Assembly (NCBI RefSeq): GCF_000812565.1
Contig: NZ_JTAM01000076.1
Location: 1-36,418, forward strand
Length of the DNA: 36,418 nucleotides
Origin: Flammeovirga sp. OC4
GTDB taxonomy: Bacteria; Bacteroidota; Bacteroidia; Cytophagales; Flammeovirgaceae
Direction: 5' to 3'
Made by a program: the position numbers and the translations under genes. Below, piece after piece: positions 26,591-36,280 of this stretch. Under the pieces are notes generated by a model. It made no database searches, was not told the origin of the DNA, and saw nothing but the letters and a program-made list of their open reading frames with translations. How positions within the stretch are numbered: the first letter of the stretch is position 1; each line of letters starts with the position of its first letter.

Positions 26591-29500
26591 TTAGAAGTTA
26601 GCATTTAATCTGAAACCTACTGTTCTTGGTAAAGGCATGTTTAAGAACTCAATACCTTGACCGTTTCCTGCGTGGAATGATGACTCTGGATCAATGTTAG
26701 GCACTGAAGTCCATAAGTACAATAAGTTGTTACCGTATGCAGTAAATGATAAGTTTCTGAAAGGTGTTTTCTCTAACGCCTTGTTTGGTAAACGATAAGA
26801 GATTGAAACGTCTCTTAATTTGATGAATGACGAGTTATAGATAAACTGCTCATCAATAGAAGCTACTCTTCTGTAGTATAATTCAGGGTCTACAGTTCCT
26901 GTATATGGTTGACCATCTGATGTCACTAAGTTACCTGGATTCCAGTGTCCAGTGTTGTAGTATTCATCTCTACCAATAAGAGTGTCATGGTGTTTACCAT
27001 TAGAATACATTTGTGAGTTGGTCTCTGAGTAAATTTGACCTCCAAATTTACCATCAATCAATACTGAGAAACTGAAGTTTTTATAGTTGAATGTGTTTCT
27101 CCATCCTGCCATCCATGGCTGAATACCATTTCCGATTTCTGAAGCATCTTGATTTACGACTGGAAGACCACTCTCATCTACAACAATGTTGTTGTTGTCA
27201 TCTCTTACATAAGTAGTACCCATGATTGTACCATACGCTTGACCTGGAATTGCTTGTACCGATACTGTACCGTTTGAACGTTGGATCATGTATGACTCAA
27301 CTCCTTCTGTCAATGAAACTACTTCGTTTTGGTTATATGAACCTGTAAATGTCATATCCCATGAGAAGTTATCCGTTTCAACTGTTCTTACATTCACTAA
27401 CCATTCAAAACCTTTGTTTTGGATCTCACCGGCATTAATAAGTGCTTGTGTGAAACCTGATGCATCAGAAATGTCAATTGGCATGATCTGATCCGTTGCT
27501 CTTTGGTTATAATATGCTAAGTCTAAGCTTACTTTGTTGTTGAATAAACGTAAGTCTAAACCAAACTCATACGAAGAGGACATTGACGGTCTTAAGTTCG
27601 CATTAGGAATAATTTCTCCTTCAATTTGACCTGGGTTGAATCCCCAGTTTGGGTTACCAACTGGGTTACCAAGTACTCTATATTGCACTGCTAAGCTATA
27701 AGGATCAGTATCTGAACCTACTTGTGCCCATGATGCTCTCAACTTACCAAATGATAACCATTCAGGAGTGTTCCAATCCATATCCGAGAATACCCATGAA
27801 CCTGATACTGAAGGGTAGAAATATGAGTTATTATTTAAAGGAAGTGTTGAAGACCAGTCATTACGTCCTGAAACGTCTAAGAATAAGAATCCTTTATAAC
27901 CAATTGAAGCTGTTGCGTATACTGATGAAATTGCTCTTTCGTATCTTGATAGATCAATAAAACGATCTTGACCAGCACCAGGGTGTTGTAAATCATCAGA
28001 GATAAACTTCACAGAACCAATATCTGTTCTATCGTGGATTTGATACATGTATGAACCACCTGCTGTTGCACTAATATCGAAGTTTCCGAATTTCTTATTG
28101 TACATTAATAAGAAGTCCATGTTGTTTTCTGTTTGCAAGTTTGTTCTTTCAAACGCTCTACCATCCTCAAAGAATGGAGTATACATTGGGTCTAGTACAT
28201 TTTGTCTCCAGCTTGTTACGTCTGTACCACCTCTTGCTACAACTGATAAGTTTTCGTTGATTTCATAATTCAAGCTCAACATACCCATCATTCTGTCTGA
28301 TTGATCTTGGTTATTCACCTCATACATCGTCCAGTAAGGGTTTTCGTTTTTATCGTTGTAACCAAAAGGTCTTCCGTCAGGTGTTTTATAGTTTCTCAAG
28401 AAATCCATTGATACAGTAGTAGGCACCTGCATCATGGCTCTGTTGTAGTTGTAAACACTATTACCTAAAGCCATTCTATTCGTAGACTCTTGATGCGTGT
28501 AAGTTACTCTTGAATCAATTGTCAATTTGTCATTGGCCATTTTTGTGGTTCCTCTCAAGTTGAATGTATTTCTGTTGAAAGTTGAATTTTCAACCATACC
28601 ATTATTTGACATATTTGAGTAAGAGAAACGAACACTTGATTTCTCATTTCCACCAGTCAATGCAATCGAGTTATTGAACGTTACACCTGTTTGGAATAAT
28701 TGGTCATAAATGCTGTAGTGTTGTACATCTCTCATCACACCATCGTAGTAGCTATCTGATCTCATACCTGGAGTAATTTTCGGACCGTACATTCTTGTAC
28801 CATCTGTAGAGGTAGGGTCAGTAGGGAAATTACCTTGAGTACCGTGAGCATATTCTCTTTGGTAATCAGGAGTAATACCCATCAGATCAAAGTTTACACC
28901 TGTAGAGAAGTCAATACCAATACCTTTTCTTTTATCACCTTGTTTTGTTGTAATTAAGATTACACCATTGATGGCTCTTGTACCATAAAGTGCTGTGGCT
29001 GCTGGACCTTTTAATACTGACATTGATTCAATATCATCAGGGTTCACTGCAGACATACCATCACCTGTATCTAATCCACCACTGTCACTGTCAGAAGCAT
29101 TATCATAGTTTGAGTTGGTCATTGGCACACCATCAATAACATATAATGGTTGGTTTGAACCATTCAATACCGCATTACCACGGATTACTACATTAGAAGA
29201 TGAGTTAGGACCTGCAACGGGAGTAATCTGTACACCTGCTACTTTACCGTTCAACGAGTTCATAATGTTCGCTGATGAGTTATCACCAATATCTTCTGCT
29301 TTCACCTCAGAAACTGCATAACCAAGCGATCTTTCTTCACGCTTGATACCAAGAGCTGTCACAACCACTTCTTCTAGCTCTTCAGCGTCTGCTTCTAATG
29401 CAATTTGAAGGTTATCTGAATTTGTAACATCAAAATCAGTGGTTTTATAACCAATAAATGAGAATGTAAGTGTATTATTTTCTGGAGATGGAATGGCAAC

Positions 29501-29686
29501 AGAGAAGTTTCCATCAAAATCTGTTACCGCCCCAAGGCTTGTTCCTTTAATCAAAACATTCACACCTGGTAGTGGGGAGTTATCTGATGCATCTGTAACT
29601 GTACCCGTAACTGTACGTTCTTGGGCATACAATGCACCTGTTGTAAGCATAAACATGCTTAACAGCATTAAGTAAAATTTACTCAT
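26591..29686 (-). CDS. SusC/RagA-type TonB-dependent outer-membrane transporter (pair 1)
   Basis: I chose the ATG at 29686 because it gives a proper signal peptide (MSKFYLMLLSMFMLTTGALYAQ); an in-frame ATG at 29731 adds a polar leader. Domains in order are a carboxypeptidase-regulatory-like domain (GTVTDASDNSPLPGVNV), a TonB-box-like segment (EEVVVTALG), the plug (GKVAGVQITP, NVVIRGNAVLNGSNQPLYVIDGVP, DDIESMSVLKGPAATALYGTRAINGVILITTK), and a 22-strand-type barrel ending RLNANF. There is no STN domain before the first domain, so direct control of an ECF sigma/anti-sigma pair is unlikely. It works with the SusD gene 12 nt downstream to import an unidentified substrate using TonB energy. Confidence 0.95.
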   Translation of the reverse strand: MSKFYLMLLSMFMLTTGALYAQERTVTGTVTDASDNSPLPGVNVLIKGTSLGAVTDFDGNFSVAIPSPENNTLTFSFIGYKTTDFDVTNSDNLQIALEADAEELEEVVVTALGIKREERSLGYAVSEVKAEDIGDNSSANIMNSLNGKVAGVQITPVAGPNSSSNVVIRGNAVLNGSNQPLYVIDGVPMTNSNYDNASDSDSGGLDTGDGMSAVNPDDIESMSVLKGPAATALYGTRAINGVILITTKQGDKRKGIGIDFSTGVNFDLMGITPDYQREYAHGTQGNFPTDPTSTDGTRMYGPKITPGMRSDSYYDGVMRDVQHYSIYDQLFQTGVTFNNSIALTGGNEKSSVRFSYSNMSNNGMVENSTFNRNTFNLRGTTKMANDKLTIDSRVTYTHQESTNRMALGNSVYNYNRAMMQVPTTVSMDFLRNYKTPDGRPFGYNDKNENPYWTMYEVNNQDQSDRMMGMLSLNYEINENLSVVARGGTDVTSWRQNVLDPMYTPFFEDGRAFERTNLQTENNMDFLLMYNKKFGNFDISATAGGSYMYQIHDRTDIGSVKFISDDLQHPGAGQDRFIDLSRYERAISSVYATASIGYKGFLFLDVSGRNDWSSTLPLNNNSYFYPSVSGSWVFSDMDWNTPEWLSFGKLRASWAQVGSDTDPYSLAVQYRVLGNPVGNPNWGFNPGQIEGEIIPNANLRPSMSSSYEFGLDLRLFNNKVSLDLAYYNQRATDQIMPIDISDASGFTQALINAGEIQNKGFEWLVNVRTVETDNFSWDMTFTGSYNQNEVVSLTEGVESYMIQRSNGTVSVQAIPGQAYGTIMGTTYVRDDNNNIVVDESGLPVVNQDASEIGNGIQPWMAGWRNTFNYKNFSFSVLIDGKFGGQIYSETNSQMYSNGKHHDTLIGRDEYYNTGHWNPGNLVTSDGQPYTGTVDPELYYRRVASIDEQFIYNSSFIKLRDVSISYRLPNKALEKTPFRNLSFTAYGNNLLYLWTSVPNIDPESSFHAGNGQGIEFLNMPLPRTVGFRLNANF

Positions 29687-30045
29687 TTTCAGTATTAGAT
29701 TAGTGTAGTAGTTAAAATTGGCCTTAGCCAAAAATAATTTTTTGAACCATGCTATCTCGTCAAAGGATATTGACGTTTCTGAAATTATAATATGATTGGT
29801 TTTAGAATTTCATCGGTCTTAGCAAATGGTCTAGTTTTTATAGCATAACTTAAAATAGAATTACTTTTTATAGCTATGAAATAGTAATGTCTATTTGTTT
29901 ATTAATTGATGTCTCAACTAAGTATAAAAACTGCTCTTGTTTATCTTGTAAAAATTCTTCATTTCGTATAATTGAGATTTTAGTTTATAATGTGTATAAC
30001 ATCGAGATTAAGTCAGACAGCTTTAAAAGTGTCTTGTTTACATTA

Positions 30046-30077
30046 CAAATGTAGCATCATGCACGAACATGCACAAT
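30046..30077 (-). promoter_or_regulatory. Candidate promoter for minus-strand susCD
   Basis: Minus-strand TACATTTG matches the Bacteroidota -7 consensus TAnnTTTG exactly, and ATTG lies 20 nt upstream in place of the -33 TTTG. The spacer carries two GTGCATG copies, which might be a regulator site overlapping the promoter. Confidence 0.5.
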
Positions 30078-30763
30078 GTAAAAGGTTTTTTTAATAGTAA
30101 TTGACGTTTTTAAGGTTAAAATAGTCAAATTTTCAATTTTATTTTAACAAACAAGCACAAACAGGTATCAAAAGTCTTATTTAGTTGAGAAAATTGCTGT
30201 CATAAAAAACACTTTTCGGCGTCATTTATACATTAAAAAAAGAAGAAAAATGAGTTTGGAAATTGAGCCCTCTCACAAAAAGAGTTTGAATGTAAACTTA
30301 TGTAAACACCTATTTACTAATATTATAATATGCTTTTAAAGCTGAAAACAAAGCACATAGAAAAGAATTCATTAATGATAAACCTCAAACTATTTACAAA
30401 AAAACTTCTTTGATTAATATTATTTACACCTCTAATATTCGAAATTTTGAAAGAAGGTTTACCTCACCTTAAAGTGTAACAACTCACAAACCGATTCATG
30501 CATAAATACGCACACTATTTACTCTTTAAAGCTCTTCAATAAGAATTGATAAAAAATAGCACTAAGAACAAGCGTAACATTGTATGTTTGCGTTAAAAAC
30601 AAGTATTAAAGGATGAAATAACATCTTTAAAAGAAAATTATATTTTTTTATCAAACTGTAGAAAAACACTATAAAAACAGTGTTTTTTATTAGTTACAAC
30701 GCGAAGAGTACATACTAAACATGCAAAACAAAAACGAAAACACGCATTGTTGTGCATCATGTT

Positions 30764-30794
30764 ATTGATTTTCCAAAACAATCCTATACATTTG
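30764..30794 (+). promoter_or_regulatory. Candidate promoter for plus-strand susCD
   Basis: TACATTTG (30787-30794) matches TAnnTTTG exactly, with ATTG 19 nt upstream. GTGCATCATG lies just upstream of the -33 position. The architecture is nearly the same as that of the divergent promoter on the other strand. Confidence 0.5.
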
Positions 30795-30993
30795 TGTTCA
30801 TAATACACTTACAAGGTGTTTATATACAAACAAAGTCAAAACATACAGAGTTTTTATACAAACAAAAATCTTCGAGAAATAACTTAAGTTACGTTGAATG
30901 AATTTTTACTGCATTTTTTTTACTGTTAAACCTAATTAATGCACGGTATACAACTCTTATTGTAAACTATTTTATTAACTCACTTATCCTAAA

Positions 30994-33900
30994 ATGAAAA
31001 GAATTTTACATTCCATCAGCACGATGGTTGTACTGTTCATGACGTGTACGCTTACACTTCATGCACAAGAACAACTCATCAAAGGTACCATTAAAGATGC
31101 GATGACTGGAGAACCATTAATCGGTGCTTCGATCAAGATTAAAGGTACTTCCAGCGGTTCTATCACCGATATGGATGGTAATTTTGAACTTCAAGCAAGT
31201 CCAGAAAGTACGCTACAAATCTCTTATATTGGTTACAAAACCACTGAGATTGGTGTCAACAATCAATCTTTCATTTCCATTAAGTTGGAGCCTGATGCAA
31301 CTGAAATGGAGGAATTAGTAGTCGTAGGCCTTGGGGTTGAAAGAGAAGAAAGATCTTTAGGTTATGCCGTTCAAGAAGTATCGGGTGATGACCTGGGTGC
31401 TGTCACCTCCTCTTCCAATGCCATGAACAACCTTGCAGGTAAAGTGGCTGGTGTTCAGATTAACCAAGTAGGCGGCTCTCCGGGGTCATCATCCAATGTG
31501 GTGATTCGTGGTAATGCTATTTTGGACGGTTCTAATCAGCCGTTATACGTAATAGACGGAATCCCGATGAATAACTCCAATGTAGCCAATGCTAACGACA
31601 GCAACAGCGGTGGTGTTGACACAGGTGATGGTATGTCGGGCATTAATGCGGAAGATATTGAATCCATCAACGTCTTAAAAGGACCTGCAGCCACTGCAAT
31701 TTACGGTTCAAGGGGTATTAATGGTGTAATCATGATCACTACCAAATCGGGCAAAGGCGGTCAAAAAGGTTTAGGTGTAGACTTTTCACATACTTCTACC
31801 GTCAGTACTTTGGGTATTACCCCTGATAACCAAGAACAATATGCACATGGTACGAATGGTATGTTTCCAACTGATCCAAAACGTGATTATGGCATGTGGG
31901 GACCTAAAGTGACTCCAGGAATGACCACTGACAAGTACTATGATGGAGAAGAAAGAAATGTACAGTTTTATGATAACTACGAAGCATTTTTCAAACCTTC
32001 ATATACTGCAAATACCAACGTTGCTTTAACCAAAGTATCGGATGCAGGAACACTTCGATTTTCTTACTCTAACATGACCAACAATGGTAACACAGACAAT
32101 CAAAGTTATGAGAGAAACACTTTCTCTTTAAGAGGAACCAGTGAAGTTTCTGAAAAATTCCACATTGATGCTCGCATGAACTACATCAAAGAGGAAGCAT
32201 ATAACAGACCGTACATGGGTAACAGCGTCAACAACTATATGAGTAATATCAACGCCATTCCAAATACTTATGATATCAATTGGATGGAGGATTACAAAGA
32301 TAAAGACGGTCGCCCTATTGGTTATAATGAAAATAATGAGAACCCTTATTGGACAATGCATGAAACAAAGTTCCATGATACAAAAGATCGTTTCTTGGGT
32401 ATGGCAACGGCTACTTATGAAATCACGGATCATTTAAAAGTACAAGGTAGAGCAGGTACAGACTATACCGCTTGGAGAGCCGATGTTTTACAACCTTTGT
32501 ATACTCCATGGTATGAATCAGGCAGAGCGTACGAAAGAACGCAACTCGACAGAGAAGATAACTTTGATGCCATGATGACTTATGACAACAAATTCGGCAA
32601 GTTTGATGTAGTTGCCAATGTAGGTACATCATATATGCACATTTACAGAAGATATTCTGATACAGGGTCTTCTAACTTCTCTGACCCTCTACAACAAAAC
32701 CCACAATCAGGTTCAGACCGCTTTGCTTCTTATGATACTTACGAAAAAGCAATCAGTTCTGTATACGCAACAGCCTCTATTGGATATGATGGCTACTTAT
32801 TCTTGGATGTCTCAGGACGTAACGATTGGTCTTCTACACTACCATTAGAAAACAATTCTTACTTCTACCCTTCTATTAGTGGTTCATGGGTATTTTCTGA
32901 TATGGATTGGGACACGCCTGATTGGTTGACTTTTGGTAAAGTAAGAGCTTCTTGGGCAAAGGTAGGTTCGGATACCGACCCTTATATGTTACAACAATAC
33001 TATCAGATTGATGGTCAAAAACAGGATGACCTTCAAACGGGAGCTATCTACGGTAACACCATCAACAACAGCAACTTAAAACCTTCCATGCAAACTTCTT
33101 ATGAATTGGGCATGAACTTAAGAATGTTTGACGACCGTGTGAATTTAGATATGACCTATTATAATTCAAGCTCAGTGGATCAGATCATGAAGGTGCGTAT
33201 TCCTGAATCATCAGGTTATGAAGATGCTATTATTAATGCTGGTGAGATCATTAACAAAGGTGTGGAAGTCGCTTTAGGTTACAATGTGATCCGAAAGAAA
33301 GATATGAATTGGCACACACAAGTCAACTTCGCTTATAACTACAATGAAGTGGTTTCATTATCGGAAGGTGTAGATCAATATTTAGTAGGTGAAGGTCCTG
33401 TCAACATCGTGGCTGCTCCAGGACAAGCATACGGTACAATTATGGGTACGGCCTACAAAAGAGATGACAGCGGCAACATCATTGTCAATGAAGATGGCAT
33501 GCCAATGGTAGAAGATGGATATCAGCAAATCGGAAATGGTGTTCAACCGTTTATGGTTGGTTGGGTTAACCGTTTCCAATATAAAAATATTTCATTCGGT
33601 ATGGTGATCGATGCGAAGTTTGGTGGAGACATTTACTCTTCTACCAATGCCAATATGTATTCTAATGGTAAGCATCAAGACACGGCTGATGGTAGAAATA
33701 CAATGCATGAAACAGGCGTTTACAATCCTGGTGGAATGGTATATGAAAACGGAGAGCCATTTGAAGGTTTTACAACAGACCAAGATCTTCAAAACTACTA
33801 CCAAACTACGGCAGGTATTGATGAAGCCCACGTTTATGACGCTTCTTACATCAGAGTGGCAGAAATTTCAGTAGGCTATACTTTCCCTAAAACAATGGTT

Positions 33901-34083
33901 TCAAGTGCAAAAATGCAAAACCTTCAGTTATCATTCGTAGCTTCTAACTTAGGTTACTTATGGAAGAACACTGACAACATTGACCCTGCCGCAAGTTTCT
34001 CTTATGGAAATGCTCAAGGTATGGAAGTAGGATCTTACCCACTACCAAGAACATTTGGTCTAAAGCTTAATGCTAAATTTTAA
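30994..34083 (+). CDS. SusC/RagA-type TonB-dependent outer-membrane transporter (pair 2)
   Basis: The protein of 1029 residues starts with a signal peptide (MKRILHSISTMVVLFMTCTLTLHAQ). It shows a carboxypeptidase-regulatory-like domain (GTIKDAMTGEPLIGASIKI), a TonB-box-like EELVVVGLG, a plug (GKVAGVQINQ, NVVIRGNAILDGSNQPLYVIDGIP, DIESINVLKGPAATAIYGSRGINGVIMITTK) and a barrel ending KLNAKF. It has no STN domain. It is a close paralogue of the minus-strand SusC, with long identical stretches in the plug and barrel (for example YLFLDVSGRNDWSSTLPL, NNSYFYPS), but the loop segments differ. This suggests a duplicated transporter with a changed specificity. It is cotranscribed with the SusD gene downstream. 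Confidence 0.95.
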   Translation: MKRILHSISTMVVLFMTCTLTLHAQEQLIKGTIKDAMTGEPLIGASIKIKGTSSGSITDMDGNFELQASPESTLQISYIGYKTTEIGVNNQSFISIKLEPDATEMEELVVVGLGVEREERSLGYAVQEVSGDDLGAVTSSSNAMNNLAGKVAGVQINQVGGSPGSSSNVVIRGNAILDGSNQPLYVIDGIPMNNSNVANANDSNSGGVDTGDGMSGINAEDIESINVLKGPAATAIYGSRGINGVIMITTKSGKGGQKGLGVDFSHTSTVSTLGITPDNQEQYAHGTNGMFPTDPKRDYGMWGPKVTPGMTTDKYYDGEERNVQFYDNYEAFFKPSYTANTNVALTKVSDAGTLRFSYSNMTNNGNTDNQSYERNTFSLRGTSEVSEKFHIDARMNYIKEEAYNRPYMGNSVNNYMSNINAIPNTYDINWMEDYKDKDGRPIGYNENNENPYWTMHETKFHDTKDRFLGMATATYEITDHLKVQGRAGTDYTAWRADVLQPLYTPWYESGRAYERTQLDREDNFDAMMTYDNKFGKFDVVANVGTSYMHIYRRYSDTGSSNFSDPLQQNPQSGSDRFASYDTYEKAISSVYATASIGYDGYLFLDVSGRNDWSSTLPLENNSYFYPSISGSWVFSDMDWDTPDWLTFGKVRASWAKVGSDTDPYMLQQYYQIDGQKQDDLQTGAIYGNTINNSNLKPSMQTSYELGMNLRMFDDRVNLDMTYYNSSSVDQIMKVRIPESSGYEDAIINAGEIINKGVEVALGYNVIRKKDMNWHTQVNFAYNYNEVVSLSEGVDQYLVGEGPVNIVAAPGQAYGTIMGTAYKRDDSGNIIVNEDGMPMVEDGYQQIGNGVQPFMVGWVNRFQYKNISFGMVIDAKFGGDIYSSTNANMYSNGKHQDTADGRNTMHETGVYNPGGMVYENGEPFEGFTTDQDLQNYYQTTAGIDEAHVYDASYIRVAEISVGYTFPKTMVSSAKMQNLQLSFVASNLGYLWKNTDNIDPAASFSYGNAQGMEVGSYPLPRTFGLKLNAKF

Positions 34084-34096
34084 TTAATCAATCAAT

Positions 34097-34128
34097 GCTG
34101 CCACTTGTCAAAAAAGGCAAGTGGTGGA
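34097..34128 (+). promoter_or_regulatory. Intercistronic hairpin between susC2 and susD2
   Basis: CCACTTG (34101-34107) and CAAGTGG (34118-34124) form a 7-bp stem with a 10-nt loop in the 67-nt gap between the two genes. No T-run follows, so it is not a clear terminator; it might affect mRNA processing or relative expression of the two genes. The minus-strand pair has no such gap. Confidence 0.4.
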
Positions 34129-34150
34129 ATTACCTATAAATTGCAAAACG

Positions 34151-36064
34151 ATGAAAGCAAACCAACTATTTTTAGGTGCTGCCCTAGCAGCTAGTATGTT
34201 TTCTTGTACAAATAAATTTGAAGAAATGAACTCCGACCCTTGGGCTTCAGATGAAATGAACCCTAAGTATCAGTTCACTCACATTCAAAACAAGCCTTAT
34301 ACTGATGGTGGCGAGTCATGGAGAACGCAAATTATCATGGCAGGGCCAATGTCTCAAGCCACTGGTAACTTATATGCCGCTGGCGAAGCTTTTAGTACGT
34401 CTTATAAAGAATGGGCTTGGAACAACATCTATAAAGATGTAATGAAAAACGTAGCCGATCTTGAGACCAACCTTCCAGCCGCTTCTGCACAATTGGGTCA
34501 AGTGAAAATTACCAAAGTAATTGACATGCTTAAAGTTTTATCGCTTTACGGTGATATCCCTTACACTGAAGCAGGAAAAGGCTATGTGGAGCATATTTTA
34601 TATCCTAAATATGACACACAAAAAGAAGCATTGGAAGCCATGGTCATTGACCTGAAAAATGGTAGAGAATGGGTGGCCAATGGTGAAACTTTTACAGATG
34701 ATTTTTATTACAGAGGGGATGCTTTAAAATGGCAAAAACTAGCCAACTCTGTATTAATGAAAGTGGCCTTATATATGTCGGAAGGTGATGCCGGCAGAGC
34801 AAAAGAAATCTTTACGGAAGCATTTAATCACTCTGCAGGATATATTTCAACATTAGATGAATCTGCAAAATTAGAACACTCTTTAAATGGTGGTCCTTGG
34901 GGGCAACACATGAACGGTGTCGGTGCTTCAATGACTTCTCAAGTAGGTGGTTTTGCTTATGGTTATATCAGTGAGACTTCTCTCAAATCAATGCAATCAA
35001 GAAAAGACCCTCGTGTTTTTTGGTTAACAGGTATGCATGATTATAGTTCTTCTCCTTCCACTATGGTGATTCCTAGCAGTGATTTCGATCCGTTTGAAAT
35101 GGCAGAAGAATGGGGCAGCCCTTACAAGCCTGTTTCTTTGAGAGGTACAAGAATGGGAGACCAAGACGGTCAGACAGCGGTATTTGCAGTGGAACCTAAC
35201 GGTGATGTAAATAATGCATCGCCTGTTAATGCCGCTTATTTTGCTAGAATGAATGATGGAACATTGAAAATCAATGATAAGTATGCCATTGAAGACGGTG
35301 GTGACAAATTTATCTTTGCTTCTTTGAACAATATGACGGTTTTCAACCCACTTTCTCCAACCATCATCATGGGATCTGACGAGGTGAATTTTATGATTGC
35401 AGAAGCAATTCAGAAAAACTTAATTGGAGGAAATGCTCAACAATTCTTTGAATCAGGTATCCGAGATGCTTTTGACAAATACAATCGTTTTTACCCTGGA
35501 ATTGAATATGTAGAAGGTGCCATTGATGCCTATGAAACAACGGATGCGGGGCAAGGGTTTGATTACAATGCAGCCAAAGAAGATTACATAGCCGCTGAAG
35601 TAATGGCCTTTGCTTCTTCAGCCAACAAACTAGACAATATCATTTACCAAGCATGGATTTCTCAAATTGGAAATGGTATCAATACGTTTACGCTTTGGAA
35701 CAGAACGCATCTACCTTCTTTTGTGACACCAGAATTAGACAGAAACATGTACGAAACCATAGACATCCCTGTTTATACTGTTGATCCAAGAGATGAAATC
35801 ACTGCCGGCCGTCCTATGCCTGAAGTAGTAGGTTACAAAACCATCCCATTCCATTCTCCGGGTACGACTTCTTATGTTAGATCAAGAAGATTTGACTACC
35901 CTAACAATGAAATGTCAAGTAACACCACCAACTACAACGAAGCGGTTGAAAGACAAAGAGCAGAAGCCAATGGAAATACTGGAATGTTCAATACAGTGGA
36001 CCAATTCCTATCTTATAAAGGTACATTCTCTAACAGCAAGGGAGTAGAACTCATCAAAGAATAG
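34151..36064 (+). CDS. SusD/RagB-family nutrient-binding outer-membrane lipoprotein (pair 2)
   Basis: I chose the ATG at 34151 because it gives a clean lipoprotein signal (MKANQLFLGAALAASMFSC, cysteine at 19). An ATG at 34121 lies inside the intercistronic hairpin and would add a short polar leader. The mature protein has the SusD-like_2 pattern seen in the other copy: NKFEEMNSDP, MNPKYQFTHIQ, IIMAGPMSQ, SLYGDIPYTEAGKG, FTDDFYYRGDALKWQKLANS and AWISQIGNGINTFTLWNRTHLP. It is about 637 residues. It is expected to bind the substrate at the cell surface and cap SusC2. No enzyme gene follows within the window; a strong terminator ends the unit. Confidence 0.93.
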   Translation: MKANQLFLGAALAASMFSCTNKFEEMNSDPWASDEMNPKYQFTHIQNKPYTDGGESWRTQIIMAGPMSQATGNLYAAGEAFSTSYKEWAWNNIYKDVMKNVADLETNLPAASAQLGQVKITKVIDMLKVLSLYGDIPYTEAGKGYVEHILYPKYDTQKEALEAMVIDLKNGREWVANGETFTDDFYYRGDALKWQKLANSVLMKVALYMSEGDAGRAKEIFTEAFNHSAGYISTLDESAKLEHSLNGGPWGQHMNGVGASMTSQVGGFAYGYISETSLKSMQSRKDPRVFWLTGMHDYSSSPSTMVIPSSDFDPFEMAEEWGSPYKPVSLRGTRMGDQDGQTAVFAVEPNGDVNNASPVNAAYFARMNDGTLKINDKYAIEDGGDKFIFASLNNMTVFNPLSPTIIMGSDEVNFMIAEAIQKNLIGGNAQQFFESGIRDAFDKYNRFYPGIEYVEGAIDAYETTDAGQGFDYNAAKEDYIAAEVMAFASSANKLDNIIYQAWISQIGNGINTFTLWNRTHLPSFVTPELDRNMYETIDIPVYTVDPRDEITAGRPMPEVVGYKTIPFHSPGTTSYVRSRRFDYPNNEMSSNTTNYNEAVERQRAEANGNTGMFNTVDQFLSYKGTFSNSKGVELIKE

Positions 36065-36096
36065 TAATTTTCATATTTTCAGATAGATTAGATAGA

Positions 36097-36130
36097 GGGG
36101 TGCCGGGATCAGACGGCATCCCTTTTTTTT
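36097..36130 (+). terminator. Intrinsic terminator of the plus-strand susCD pair
   Basis: GGGGTGCCG (36097-36105) pairs with CGGCATCCC (36114-36122) in a 9-bp G/C-rich stem (one G-U pair), followed directly by eight T residues. It lies 33 nt after the SusD stop codon. Confidence 0.93.
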
Positions 36131-36159
36131 ATTTCTGCAAGCTTTTTATGATCTACTTT

Positions 36160-36280
36160 CAAGCTTCCTTCTTCTTCATTTTTCCATTGATGAAAAACGA
36201 AGCAAAAAATCTAGGCTTAGAAGTCAAAAGCTAAATTTCATTCCTTTCGCCTAAATGATTTTAAACTCGCTAAAGCTCAA
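36160..36280 (+). repeat. Dispersed repeat copy B, outside the SusCD block
   Basis: This is the second copy of the repeat at 24381-24496, in the same orientation, with the shared blocks CAAGCTTC, GAAGCAAAAAAT, GGCTTAGAAGT, AAAAGCTAA, AATGATTTTAAAC and a final GCTCAA. It lies just beyond the terminator of the plus-strand susCD pair, so the two copies bracket the whole 11.5-kb divergent block. Confidence 0.7.

Larger units (their letters stand above)
29687..30993. promoter_or_regulatory. Divergent control region between the two susC genes
   Basis: No gene was seen in this region of about 1.3 kb. Each direction has a matching candidate Bacteroidota promoter. On the minus strand TACATTTG (30046-30053) has ATTG 20 nt upstream (30074-30077). 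On the plus strand TACATTTG (30787-30794) has ATTG 19 nt upstream. A GTGCAT-containing motif occurs near both: GTGCATG twice with GATG following on the left (about 30055-30073), and GTGCATCATG on the right (about 30751-30760). Another -7-like TATGTTTG lies at 30583-30590. Leaders would be roughly 350 nt (left) and 190 nt (right) long. No regulator gene is present. Confidence 0.55.

Noticed and set aside
26591-34083. SusC proteins acting as FecA-like sigma-factor signal receptors
   Set aside because: Neither protein has an STN domain before the carboxypeptidase-regulatory-like domain, and no ECF sigma or anti-sigma gene is nearby.
24381-36280. Composite transposon bounded by the two repeats
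   Set aside because: No transposase, terminal inverted repeats or target duplications were seen; the repeats are short and non-coding.
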